64,000 bases of DNA from Pipra filicauda (taxonomy: Eukaryota; Chordata; Aves; Passeriformes; Pipridae): NCBI RefSeq assembly GCF_003945595.2, contig NW_024104998.1, positions 3,157,790-3,221,789 of the forward strand, given 5' to 3'. A program made the translations under genes and the position numbers. A model generated the notes under the pieces. The model made no database searches and was not told the origin of the DNA. It was given only the letters and a program-made list of their open reading frames with translations. Below are positions 35,734-48,940 of the stretch, one piece after another (within the stretch, counting starts at the first letter, position 1; every line of letters begins with the position of its first letter).

Positions 35734-35751
35734 AAAAAAAAAAAAAAAAAA
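35734..35751. repeat. A-run of 18 bases
   Basis: An uninterrupted run of A followed by GAATAAG. No retrogene body was recognised next to it. Confidence 0.9.
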
Positions 35752-38700
35752 GAATAAGTCAGGAGTGATAGAAGTAAAAATGTGATAAATTAGTAACCTC
35801 AGATAGCCACTACTTTTTCAAGGGTTTGATAGTATGTCAAAAATAGTCTTGGCATTTATGGTGCAGTCTTTCTTTTTTGAGACTGATCTAATAAAACAAG
35901 AATGTGCACACACCCACCTAAGAAGTAATCATTATTCATGCTTTGTAGGAAAAGGTAGAGTTCCAGGTCTGCAGTTCTTGCTCACAGTTACATTATATAA
36001 GGAATTAGATTAGTGTAATTTATGAAAATGTGCAGTTGTGCCAGCTGGAGAACATAGAGTCAATCCCATCTGATGTTGCACTTCAGCAAGAATTATTGAA
36101 CAAGGAACTAACCACCGTTGCAAAGCTCTAGTTGCTATAAAGCAGTGAGCAAAATTAAAGCAGTAGAGAAGGCTTATTTTATGAAATGCCCATACATAAA
36201 TAGCACCAAAACAAGGACTGAAAGTATACATTTGTATGTGAATATAGCAGTAACAACAAAACTGTTGCAGTGCTTTGGTTATGGCCTTCTTCCAAAAGAA
36301 CTTGCTATATCAGAGCAACATGGCTAATGCATTTTTTGCATGAATATAATAAAAACAGGGTGTGATTTGACCAAATGCACTGACATAACCACTGCATACA
36401 TTTGTGTGAATCTGTCAAATATGAGGCATGTTGCATAGAGCACTCTATTTCTTACAGGTGCCTGAATAAATAATGCACATAAGCCTCCTCGGAAACAAAG
36501 TCAATAACAAGCTGTCTGGTTACATGTACTTTTCATATGACTTCTGGTTAACTCAAAAGCCCCAAATATGATATACAGAGCTCTGTGTGGATTTGAGATG
36601 TTCTCTGGGGAACCTTTATCTGCATATAGGGTCTTTTTTAACATGTGACAGTTTTGTATCAAGGATAATGATCTTGATATAATAAGTAATCTAAATACAG
36701 TCAAACTCATCGTGAATGAACATAGTTTATTTGTTCGAACTGTTTAATTTCTTTTCTTTCAAATATCTTTTCATAGATCAAATTTTTTTTTAGTAGTTAC
36801 ATTAAAATGGTTATTTTTGCTATTTTCTGGCGTGTAATGTATGTGCAGATAAAAATGGAAGGCACATCACTCTGGTTTTTCTGTTGACACATGCTACAGT
36901 CTGTTGGGAATGTCATAACCAAGAAAACCACCTTGTCAAACCACCTTTGCACAGACGTGCCAAGTAATGCTGCATTGTTGCGTTATCATCCAGAAAACAT
37001 CAGGAAATTCAGGGTAGTGATCAGACAGGCAGTGAGTAATGTTTGGTAACTAATCCATTTTTATTATTCTTACCAGTAAATGAAGAATTCTTGGAAATGT
37101 CTATTCAGCGGAATTCTTGAAAACGTGTATGCTGATTAAGGGTCTTACTGCTTTCAGTTTTAGTCCAAGACAACTTTTTCTCATATCATCTTTACAATTG
37201 CTTTTTATGTTTATGACTAGTCCTTTTAAATATTGGCTAAAAAGACTAGTTTCAATTTAGTCATCAGAAGGAGACATATGGTAGATAAAAATGTGTAAAC
37301 AAAATCTCAAGCCTGGTTCAGAGTATGGGTTAATGACATAATGGGCAGCAGTGGAGGCACAGAAAAAACTGTCTATGTCAAGTTTTGAAAAGCAGCTATT
37401 CCAAAACACAGAAAGTAGCTGTGCGTGGCAGAAGCTTAATGTCCATTTGCCTACTGAGGTATTTCATTTTCTTTTAAAATAGGACTGGATTTTAATTTTT
37501 CAGCTTAGTGTCAATCTGTATATGTCGTGTGTCTATTTTGTGCATACGGTAACAATTATTTGTGGAAGTTTCTTAGTTGCCCAAAGAGGTAAATGTGGCA
37601 TTTTAGGTAGTTGGATGATCATCCAGCTACAAGGAAATGTAAATTATAACACTCATCTGTACTTGTTCATGTCCATGCAGAGTAGGTGAGTGTCACAGTC
37701 AAACATGAATTTGCAAGTTAATGATAGAATGGAATTCTGCCTTCATATTGATGTTACAGTCAACAATAATGTGTGTACATATCTGATTCCTTGGGTGCTA
37801 ACAGAGAAGATCAAATGAAAATCAGCTATTTCCAGTTAAAGATAAAAAATAATTTAAAAAAAGAGCATTTAATGATAATATGAAAATGGGAATATGAGGT
37901 CTTTCATACTTCATTTCCCATCCCTGAAACTTCGGGTTTCCAAGTGTATGCAATCTGCAAAGTTTAGTTGAAAAATAGTGTTAAGATGTTTTCAGAACAG
38001 GTGTATATCTCCATCTTTAACCTTACTGCTTACTGCACTAAGTACAGAATGGGGACATGATGCCTCTGGTGAACTGCTGAAAGATCCTTCAGAGAAGTTC
38101 TGAGGCTTCCATAGCATTTCTATCACATTCACATAGTTCCTCTGACAGGGTCACAGCCCAAACTACAGGCAGGTTAAAGTGATTGATGAAAGAAGAGATC
38201 AGATTAAGGATTTAATGACTGCCTGAGAATGCTACTACTAGGTCTTCTAGGTCATGAATTAAGCCCCATTAAAATATTTGGAAAGGCTTGCAATGCTTCT
38301 GATGGACTTTGGGAAGGACTTATGCATAGAAGTGCTCTTATCTTGGTTTTTACATTTGCTTGAGAAATTTCTGTGTGTTCCTCTGTTTCTCTGTCGTGAA
38401 ATGGGGGGAAAGATGTTTATCTGCATTACTGGGGCTTAGTAAGTGTTTGTAGGGTGCAGTAAAATAGAGTGGCTGGATTAAAAATGTATGTATTAAGAAT
38501 GTATGTAAAAAGTCTTTTGTACTTAAAAATCCTGCATTATGGATCCCTTGTACAAATAAATTATCTGCTCTACCTTTCTCATTGTGAAGTTAATGCATTT
38601 TCTTAACCTTATACCTGTTTGTTTTGTTAGAGAAAGCAGAAGCTATTCTGCTTCTGTATTCTTCCTCAGTGCAGGATTTGAGTTGAAGGATTGCATTTAT

Positions 38701-41700
38701 TTTATCTGAGTAGGGGAATAAAACCCACACCACCAAACAATACAGATATTATAAAAAAACTCAAAAATTTGTGTCAATCTCTGCTTCCCAGGTCTTAATC
38801 AAGGATTTCTCATCTTCATTCATTATCGGTTTTTCCAGAGCAGATTGAGATAAATGTCTTTATGACACAGCAATTGCAGGTGCATATTCCACTTGGAAGA
38901 GGTGGTGGTGTCTGTGTTTGACAGACAGAGTAAAAAGGGCCAAAATTTTCCACTATGTAGAGAATGGGCTATAAAAGCATGCAAGAATTTGTGCTATGTC
39001 TTTGTTGCACACTGCTATGTCCTGGTGTATACCTACACACCTCTGCTCATGGCCATCCCTTCTTTCCCTGGACTGGCATTCAGAGAATATTCCTCAAGAG
39101 GAGTTCTGGCTTAGGACAGCATAACCAAAATCCTCCTGGTTTCTGGTGGAGTTCAAGAAAGGGGGTTACAGGTTTATAGTAGCAGCAGAAAGGAGCACGT
39201 GGTAGTCAAAAATGCCTGAGAATGGTGCTCATGAAGGAGGTGCTTCAGACTGTTTCATGAAGGAGAGTAGCATGGTGGTGACCTGTGGAGGAGCACTCTG
39301 AGAAGCTGGAGGGCTGTCCAAACTCTATCCTGTAATGCTGAGACTCATTTCTGATGCCAGGAGATGCTGTGTTGGAGTATCTTTTTACATAACTCATCAT
39401 ACATATGTTTGCTGGAGGAACTAAACTCCTCTCAGGACTAGAGAAATCAGTTGCATTGCATTACTCCTGAAGTCCTTAATTTTATATTTTCTCTGGATGG
39501 TAGCATTTTGCTGTACTCAGAAAGGTACAATAATCAGCAGGCATAGGGTGTTGTCCTTCTTTGATTTAGCTTTATTAAAAATTTAATAACACAAGTTTTA
39601 TGGCAGATCAGGATGGACAGGCATTTAAGCTCTCTGCTTCCTTTTAGTTCAGCTGAAGAGTTTTCAACCTCAGTCCATAGCAGAACTTTTACTTTGGCAT
39701 AAGAATAAGTTGCTATTTATTGTCTTTGTTGATGAGAGGCATTTGCAGTGAGCCAGATTGTTGCCTATTTTGCCACTGACTTTTTTCCTGCTGTGAATAT
39801 ATATATATTTGTGAAGATTTTACAACTCACATGGTGAGACCTGCACCTGTTCTTCAGTCCTTGCAAATATTTACAGGCCCTCTAAACCATAAACCATCAT
39901 GGTTGGTTTGATTGCACCATGGCTGGAGGAGCAATCCAATATCAGGAATAGAGAACAGCCACAGACTCATTGGCAAAATCTGGACATAAGCAGAGTGCCA
40001 AGTGGAAAGTTTACTCTGCTGGATGCAGCAGCACAGAGTTAGGCAAATTTTGGCTAGTGTTCCTGCCAGACAGAGACTGATGTGATTTACACTACTTTAA
40101 TTGTTCTAAACGTAACCTGGCCAGGACATTGTGTGCCCTGTCTTGAACGGGTGAAAATTCTCATTATGTGCTACTGAGCTTGTGTTGGCCACTAGTAGTT
40201 TTCTCTGTTCTGTGCCAGTTTATGTTTATCAAGTATTAAAAATACTGCCTTGACTTGGGATAGTTCAAGGACTCTTTGTGAGATGCAATTTCATAGCAAT
40301 GTAAAAGACCTGGGGTTTGTTCCAAAACATACACATCAACTGGATCCAACTAGAACAAGATAAACATTTTCTACTGGCATTTCTGATAGAGATTCTGTAA
40401 TTTTTAGAAGTTTTAAAGCATATTTTCATGACTTTTTGAAGACTTCTGTGTTGATTACTTAGTTGGTGATTTCTTTGTTAGCCTGTACAAGTGTTCATTT
40501 ATTCTTTTGGCATCCTTATTTTAGCATTTGCCTCTGTGGGGGAAAAGCTTTTTAAAATACACCAGTGAAATGTTAACTAAGAGTAAGATGATCATATTTT
40601 AAGGTTGTATTTTCTGGTTCTCACCACATGCTTCCTTGGGATGAAATTGTCAGTGGGATGTTTTAATTCTACCCATCCATGTTGGCTGGTCTGAGAGCTC
40701 CATTTTGTGCAAAATGGCATTTTTAACTTGCAATTAAAAAATCCCCCAACCTTCTGTAAGTTTGACTACATGCCCACCCCTCTCTTTCTGCATTCAGAGG
40801 AACCTATCATCCTCCTGTGGGGGATTTCTTACAAAATTTCTTAAAGAAAGAAGAGTGGGCCTGTAGAGGTTCCACAGTAAATACAGGAAGAGAAATTAGC
40901 TTGTAACAGTAGTGCTGTTAACTATACTATTCAAAGCTATTCAGATCACCTTGTTCTTTTGTTTGCAGGCATTCTTATTTCCAAAGTACTTCTACCTCTA
41001 GTGATGAAAGCCAGATTGGTTAGGTAGATGCACAAGTCCTCCCATTTCAGACTGCAAACACAAAATTAAGCTTGAAAACCTACAGATTTGGACTTTTGAA
41101 TATCTGGCCCTAAATGTTTCATGGCCCTTATGCAGTGCACACTTATAATTGAATTACAGAGAGAGGATAATATGTTGTTGTGTTGTCTTCTGTAGGGTTC
41201 ATAATTATTCTTATCATGTATTTCCAGAAGACATTTTATTTTATTCTTGGCATTACAGACAAGCCTTTAATGTATTTAATCTTGAAGGGCTCCTCGTGTA
41301 AGAGCTACTTGCTCAAGCAAGGACTGTTCAAATGGGTAAAGACAGATCACTCGGGGCTTATTTCTGACATTTAAGCACAATACTGTGCAAGAAGAAGAAA
41401 ACAGAAGGGTAAATAGCTGTGCAGTGGTACCAGTTCCAGCAGCTCACAGTGCACTTCCCAGCCTTTTTATGGAAACGCAGAGCCACGGTGGATCCTGTAC
41501 CATTTGTGTCTGTCTAGGTACTGTCTTTACTAGCCACCACCTAGGTCAGAGGAGCAGCATGACCACCTGTGTCTCTTCCAACCCATCTTTGTCACGCTGT
41601 GCACGGCCACTGAAGGGAATGAGAGAAATGCTTATGCCTCCCTAAATGACGGGGCTGTGATCCTGCCTTTCCCTGTGTGATTGTGAGTCTTTACATACAC

Positions 41701-44700
41701 CTCCCATACTCTGCTCATGGCAGGCAGCAATGAAAAAGAGCATGAGGTACCAGGCTTGGGCAGCCCCTTGTGAATGACTTTGTGTGCATTAGCCAACGAG
41801 GGGTCTGGTCACGATACCTTGTTTAACATAGGGAGCTTTTAGGACTGCTGCAGTAATGTTGCAGAGGAGCGTGTGAGACAGTGTTGGAGTTAATATGAAG
41901 TTTGCTGAATATCCTGAATAAACTGGTCTGTGTCCAATGGGTATTAATTAAAAGCATATGTGAAAGTAAAAACATTCTGTAGCTGCATATCGATAGGTCT
42001 GAGCTGCAGTTAAGCTGCTTAAGTAGTAACTAGCAGTGGTGTATATAATATAGTAAAAGATTTGCATAACATAAACATTCTGAGTATCAAGTTGTGGATA
42101 ATATACTTCTTGTGATATTATCATTACTAATCTTATGGCTTAGCACTGCATGCCTGACAAGCTACTTATACATTATAATATACTGTTATTACACAGGCAC
42201 CCGTGCAGAGTAACCATAGTTACACACAGAGTACACTTCTTTTGGTTAAAGTAAACACAAATATAATCATTGGGGTCAGTGCTGGAGCTTTGTAGGTTAC
42301 AAGTTTGCTGCCAGCAGTGAATAAAAGGAATGTATCTGGCAGTTCAAAGTAAAATTCACTCACCCTTTTATGAAGACTGAAACATGCTATTAAAGTAAAT
42401 TATTATAGTGATTTGTTTTATTTTTGTCTTTGTGATATGATTACTTTGAGTCATCACCATTTTTGTTAGAAAACCTGAAAAAAAATCTTTACTACCAGCC
42501 CCATCATCTTATTAGAGTAGCTTGACAGTCCACTCTAATGCATTTTAACCAACTTATAAATCATTTTCTGGAGGCTAATGATTTATTACTGCTGTAATGA
42601 ACTTCAGAGGCATCAATACATTAGTATCCACTTTGAAAAAAAGCCATTGTCAAGTCCTATTGGAATGATGATCAGTTTACTATTGTTATTAATGACCCCG
42701 ATCAACTCTTTGAATCTATGGATTATCCCGTTAGATGACAGAGGTCTTCCATTTGGGAAAAAATCAATGCATATGTAAAATAAAATTATGTGGCTTTCTG
42801 GACCTTTTATCAGTGCCTATGTTCCTGTTATCTGCAAAGATTCAGAACTACTTGTAATTTCACCAAAGCTGGGGTGATTTAGGAATAGGAATCCCTGGAA
42901 ATATTTCAAATTCCAAATTAGGTAATATCTCAGTTTTAGGAAAGACTGCTTGTTGATTTTAACCTAAACACCTTCCAAGTGTGGATATACGCTGGCTACT
43001 TATAGACATGTGATGTCACATATGGAATTTTTATTACTGTGTCCTTTTATTTTATTTCTGTGGTGGAAGGAGGCTGTAATACAAGGAAGTATGTTACAGA
43101 CTGTACCAAGTGCTGGTTCTCACGTTTCTGAAGTATAATGTTTTTTTCCTTTCTTTTTTAAATAGAAAATAGACCTCAGTGACTTGACCGAAATAGTAAT
43201 CACCATGTTACATTTTTTTTCAGTATTCAGAGATGTCAGAAATTTGACCTTTGAGGCTTTTAAATCTGACCTTGTTGCTTCTTTCCATTCATTAAGCTAC
43301 AACCTTTGCTCTCTTGTCATAAAAGATAAATGAAGATTCACACAATCTTTATTTAAGAGAAGATTTATTGTTTACATTCATGTAGATTAAGTAGAGGAAA
43401 ACCAATTCTGTATTGTGCTAATCATGTCTTCTTGAACTTTTAGTTATCACAGTTCTATAATTACCATTTCTAAATGTTCATTGCAAACTCAAAGCATAAA
43501 TATATTTTTTAAATGTCTTCGAAGATGTTATTTTATATGAATAAGTGGAAGATTGTTTTTAAACTCTCATGTAACAATCTAGGGAAAGAAATTAAATTTC
43601 AAAATTAAATAGCCAAAAATACAGTCTTCACACATATGACATTGTCTTTAAATGATTGTTTTGCTCAGTATTTTCTGCTCTGGAAGCAAATGATAGAATT
43701 TACTGTTGCCAGAGAAGCATATTTGTTGACAGACAAATTAAAAATTAAAGAAATTTTATCAACTTAGAATTTGTTCAAATTCACTTTTTTGCTCATATAT
43801 CCTTTGATGAAGGAAGGGATGGGCAAGACCATACTGGCAAGAATTTGTACAGGAAGGTAGAAACTTGGGTTTTGCGACTGGGTTTGGTTTCATTTTCAGT
43901 TTTGTTAATGTATCCATCTGAAAGGAACTTGCTTGAAATTGCACATTTAATGCTAAATTATAACTAACACTGTGGATTCACAAAGTGACGGGAGGAAAAG
44001 ATGCAAGAATACCCTCCAGCATATGTGTGCTATCGCATCCCCTGAGATCTGGCTGAATCCAGCACACAAGTTTTTTCATTCATCTCAAGGGGAGGGTATA
44101 TTGCTGCCCCAGGAGCAATCACCTCTCACCTTGCTTCAGGCATGACAGTGCCAGAGGCAGACATAATACTTTTGAAACATGTGAAGTCTGTTGTTCTCCC
44201 ACCATTCATTTGGACCATGACCTGTAGTTGCTTACTTCACTGTGAAGCTTGCTGGTAATCAGAACATAGTTTCACTTCCAGCATCTAAAGTGTGCTGTAA
44301 TGTGCTGGTGTGAAACATACCCAAAACACAATCTTCCAAAGAGGCAGGACAATCAGCTTTGGTTGTAAAAGACAGTGAGAATAGTCCTGCTTTTAAACAG
44401 AATTCTGGAGATGGGCAACAGTGGCAGCAGCTTGGAGTCCAAAACATGAGGCTTCATTTTGCAGAATATTTTAAACTAATATTAAAGCTAAGCAAAACCA
44501 TCTATAACAGTGAAAATCAATGTGTGTGTTTAAATGTGAGCTCTGTTGGGGGATCATCCTGATATGGTGTAGCACAGCAATTCACACATTTCTGATCCTG
44601 ACTTTTTAAGGCCTTGGGAGCCAAAGTGTAGCTTAGCTCCTTGTTTCATATGCAGTTCAGTGAGGCTTTGCTTCTTAAGCATGTCAGATGAGATCAAGCT

Positions 44701-47700
44701 TTGCAAATGCTCACAAGTTAACTAGCCAGACCTGCCATCTCAGAGCTACATTGGAAAATAACCCAAAGCCATGTGTCATGTGTCCACACCTCTGAGAAAG
44801 ACACATGGATAGATCGTTCAGGTCAGCCTACACACTGCAATTTGGGAGGAACAAATTAGGTAACAGTAGGATACCAATTAGGTATAGCTGCTTCATTCAG
44901 CAGTTTTTAGAAGGCTGGGTAGCGTGGCACTCATTTCAGTGAACATCTGCTACATAAATTAAATAGTTTTCAGGAGTTATTACAGAAATCGAAAGCTGTG
45001 TTCTAATTCCACTTACTGTATTTTACTGTTATTCCTTGTGTAAGTGGGAGCAAAACCATACAAAATTCTCTCTTTAAAATGCACAATTGTATCATGGCTG
45101 CTGAATTCTTCATTAAAGTCAGGATTTAATTTAGTTATCAAACATTTTATTAAACATATTATTTCCTTACATTTAGAATGGGATATAGTTGAATCATCTT
45201 TCACCTATCCATCAGTATATATTGCTCTATACATAACTTATTTTTGAATATTATCTTTTATTGATGATCTTCCTAATTTAATTACATTATTACATTAAGT
45301 ACTGGAATATATACTCCTATAGCAAAATAGTGTAACTTCGTAGTTGCAAGAATTGAATGCATAGAATGTAGATTTAAAGTACTTTTTTTGTTCTGATTTT
45401 TTAAGAAATGCATTTATTTTTCTCTGTGGGAGAGTGCTTTGCATTTCACCAGTAGTTATGAAAATGGATGTCCACATAGTATGGAAATAACTCATTAAGA
45501 CTGGTATTTCTAAAAATATAGGGAAACTATAGCCCTGGTTTAGATCCTGTCAATGTCAAAAAAAAAGAAAAAAATGCTGTTTTTCTGTCCCTGAATCAGA
45601 ATCTATATACTAAAACTATCACAGATTACTCTAAAGAACCATTTTCAGATGCAGGGCTACCTGATTTCATCTTTTTGCATATTCTCTAAGTTCCTGCCAG
45701 GGGAAGGGGAGGATTTCTGTTGTACTTTCTACAATATCAATTACAGCATTTGGATTTGCTAGAGGCAGAAACAGGAAGATGTCTCTTGTTAAATTGTTGA
45801 CAGTAAAACCAGAACATTTTCTTTAAAGTCAGTGAAGATTTTCGCAGTAGTTGCCAGCTACAGTGGTCCAGTCAGACTTTAAAGATTATCACAGGTGACA
45901 ACTGCTGAGTAAGTGCAGAAATTACATATAACTGCAATAAAGTGGTGCTCTGATGATTCAGAATTTTAACCTACATATTCCAGAATTTCAGTCTTAGAAT
46001 ACTGACATAATATTAAATTTAGTAAATAACATGGAATGAGGTGTAGGGAGAAAAATGGTTAAAAGTAAAATAATAAGAAAATGAGGTAAAGCTGAAAGGC
46101 ATGGCTTGTATGTTGGCACAACGACTTGCCTATATTTCAGTGGGGAAATTAAAATTATCCAATAAATTTTAGCATCTTGTAGCGTTCTTGTTTGCCCTTT
46201 GGGCTACTTTTGCCAGTCCTGAAATTACAGAATTAGTTGCAAGCTGAAAAAGTTGAGCACCACGTTGATGTCATTCAAAGTACTTCTAGTGTATTCACTT
46301 TACTAACTTTGTATGCAAATATATCAAGATTAATTGGCTGCAAATCTTCTGTTACCTTTTTTGAAAATTAAGGAAAGCATTTTGGACGCAAGGACAGCTT
46401 GCCAAGCTCCAGACTGAAACAGATAGAGGATATGAGGCCTCAGTGTAGAAGGAAGAAACACTTTGGTGCCTTTTTGGTGCTTTTCATAATGTTAGGGGGT
46501 TTTGTTCTTGTTGTACTTCCTAACTATCAGTGGTAGCCACTTACATGCAAAATATTTTTCATTAAAATAAAAGATTTAGCATCTGTTATGTTAAACACAG
46601 CAAAGTGTAGTTATTTTTCAAACAATATAATACCATTGATACGGTATGATATGGAGCAATGTTTATCATATGTCACTGTTTTTCAAGCTAGATTATCTCA
46701 GCAATACTTTTAAGACACAGAAATGTTACTTGGTTATGAGCAGGGATTTCTCAGTTTGTTCGTATATGTCAACCCTTATCTCTCTTTTTTGCTTGAAGGA
46801 GGTTGGTTTAGGTGTCAGAGGTTGGTAATTCATCTAAAATTCATTTAATAATTCAGTTTACCGTTTTTTAGCAAAATAGAGCCCCACATGCTATCCTATA
46901 TTGACTGTAAAGGGCTGGCAGAAGTAAAATTTAATAACGTAAAAATATTAATTGGAATTATCATGGGGATCATATTCTACATATGACCATATCTAAACCA
47001 TCTGTCTTAAAAAAACACACTTCTAATGGCAGATGCTGCTTACTCAACTTTAAGAATAAAAAAGCAGTCCGTTCCAGGTACCATAAAGGTCAACCATAGC
47101 ATGTGCATGTGCACTGTGCAAAAGCAGCTCAGAATTTTCGAAATAAAACTATATTCTCTACATTTAAATGGGAATTAAAAAAAATTTAAGTATTTTTTCC
47201 TGAATATTGCAGACATAGGAATTAAAACTCTTTAAAATTGACTTTATAAAAGCTTAGCAGTAATTAAATACATGGGCTTGATTTTAAGGTTTTCATAATG
47301 GGATGTTGTTTTTACAGAGTGTTACAGAAGACACTTTAGGATACTTACTTTAACACATGCATATTTTATATTTATTTTGGTACAGTTCTTCTTAGAAACC
47401 TAGACTCTAAATGCAATTCCAATGCATTACATCCATAACGTTTTTATAGTTAATGATCAAGGTTAACAGGAATATTTAGGCATGGGTTTTTTTATTCTCT
47501 TGTCTTAAAACACAAAACAAACAAGCTAAGATTTTTTATTAATACAGTTTTAAGTGTAGCAACAGGTATATAATTTGTTGAAATGCTTCTGTGAGACAAA
47601 TGCAGCATGTTTTCTTTGTTCTTCAGAGAAGGAGGACACTTGTAAACTCTTTCAATCTTTAAACACCACTGGGACCCTGTTTTGGCCTTTCATTCCTGAG

Positions 47701-48892
47701 GAACACGTCTGCTTTTCTCAGATGAAGAATTAGGCACTTAAAATGACAATTTCACTTACTTTAAATTACACTATACATATGTAGCTTGTCTGAAAAGCAT
47801 TGTACTTCTTGACTACCAGAAGGGTATGTTGCATATTGAAAATAGGAGAAGAAAGGATAATTGAAGGAACTTGACCTATCTAGTTGCCCTTCTCATATCC
47901 TCCTCTTTCAAAATTAAATGTACAAAAAGACAGATGCATATGCTGAAGTTGAATTTTTTTGTTTTTTTTTTCTTTCCATATGTTTTTCATTTGCTTATTT
48001 CACTAGTCGCTCATGCATCCTTCATCATTCTTCGTTAGTTATTAGTTATTAGTATTCAGTAGTCCTGAGATCTATGTACTAAACCTGGGAAGGTAATTAT
48101 GAAAATTGCCCATGCAAATTGGGTAAAGGCACACATAAATTACCAGTTAGAGGCTTAGCTAGTAGTTTGCTTGCATATTTACCTGAATTGCATTCATAAT
48201 TGCAGTAATTATGTGAAGTCATGGATGCAGTTTTGCACACATAGCAATTACATTTTAAAACTTCTTCCTGAAGTGACTAAAATCACTATTCTGCTGAGAA
48301 AAGTATGAGACAATAAGGTACTTGCTTACAAAATTAATGATTATTAGTAGAGGATGATCCTATTCTAGGGTATTAATAAAGCTTAAAAGAGCTGTAGTAA
48401 CACTATATAAAGTTACACACTGATTGAATGGTACACTAGTATGAAGAGCTCACCTAGTACGAAGGCAGTCTGTGGCATGTGAACAAAACAATGCGGATCT
48501 GTCTTTGTGTTATTTGGAACGTTCCTTTGTCATGTCATTTTAAGATAATGTGAATTCTAATCTTTCTGAAGGTTAGCTGTTCTTTTCTGTAGCATCTGAG
48601 TACTTGCCTGGGCAGGGTAGCTTCCAGGGCTACCTTCTGGCAGTGTCAAAGTATGGTATGCAGATCCCATTTTAGATTTGGGTGCATTTTACTCAATTAC
48701 GTTAATCTGGATTGGACCAGTTAATACATTGAAAATTAGAACCAGGCCTCTGTCTGTCAACAGAGCTGATGTATGAGCAGCAGAAGAGTTTGGGGATTTC
48801 AGAACAACCACGGTTGTGCTCTCGAACCTGGGAAATGTAAGCAGTTGTGTTTTGTGCTGTATGAATATTATTACTTGTCATCATGTTTTGTT

Positions 48893-48940
48893 CCAGATAA
48901 CGATATGTTGGATAGTCCAGATAACAGTAGGTTAGATAGT
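48893..48940. repeat. Imperfect 24-bp tandem pair
   Basis: CCAGATAAC...GGATAGT (48893-48916) is followed directly by CCAGATAAC...AGATAGT (48917-48940), with 4 mismatches in 24. Each unit contains the GATA-type core AGATAA and a second GATAG. Confidence 0.9.

Noticed and set aside
35734..35751. A-run as the tail of a processed pseudogene
   Set aside because: No coding-like or retrocopy sequence was recognised upstream of it on either strand.
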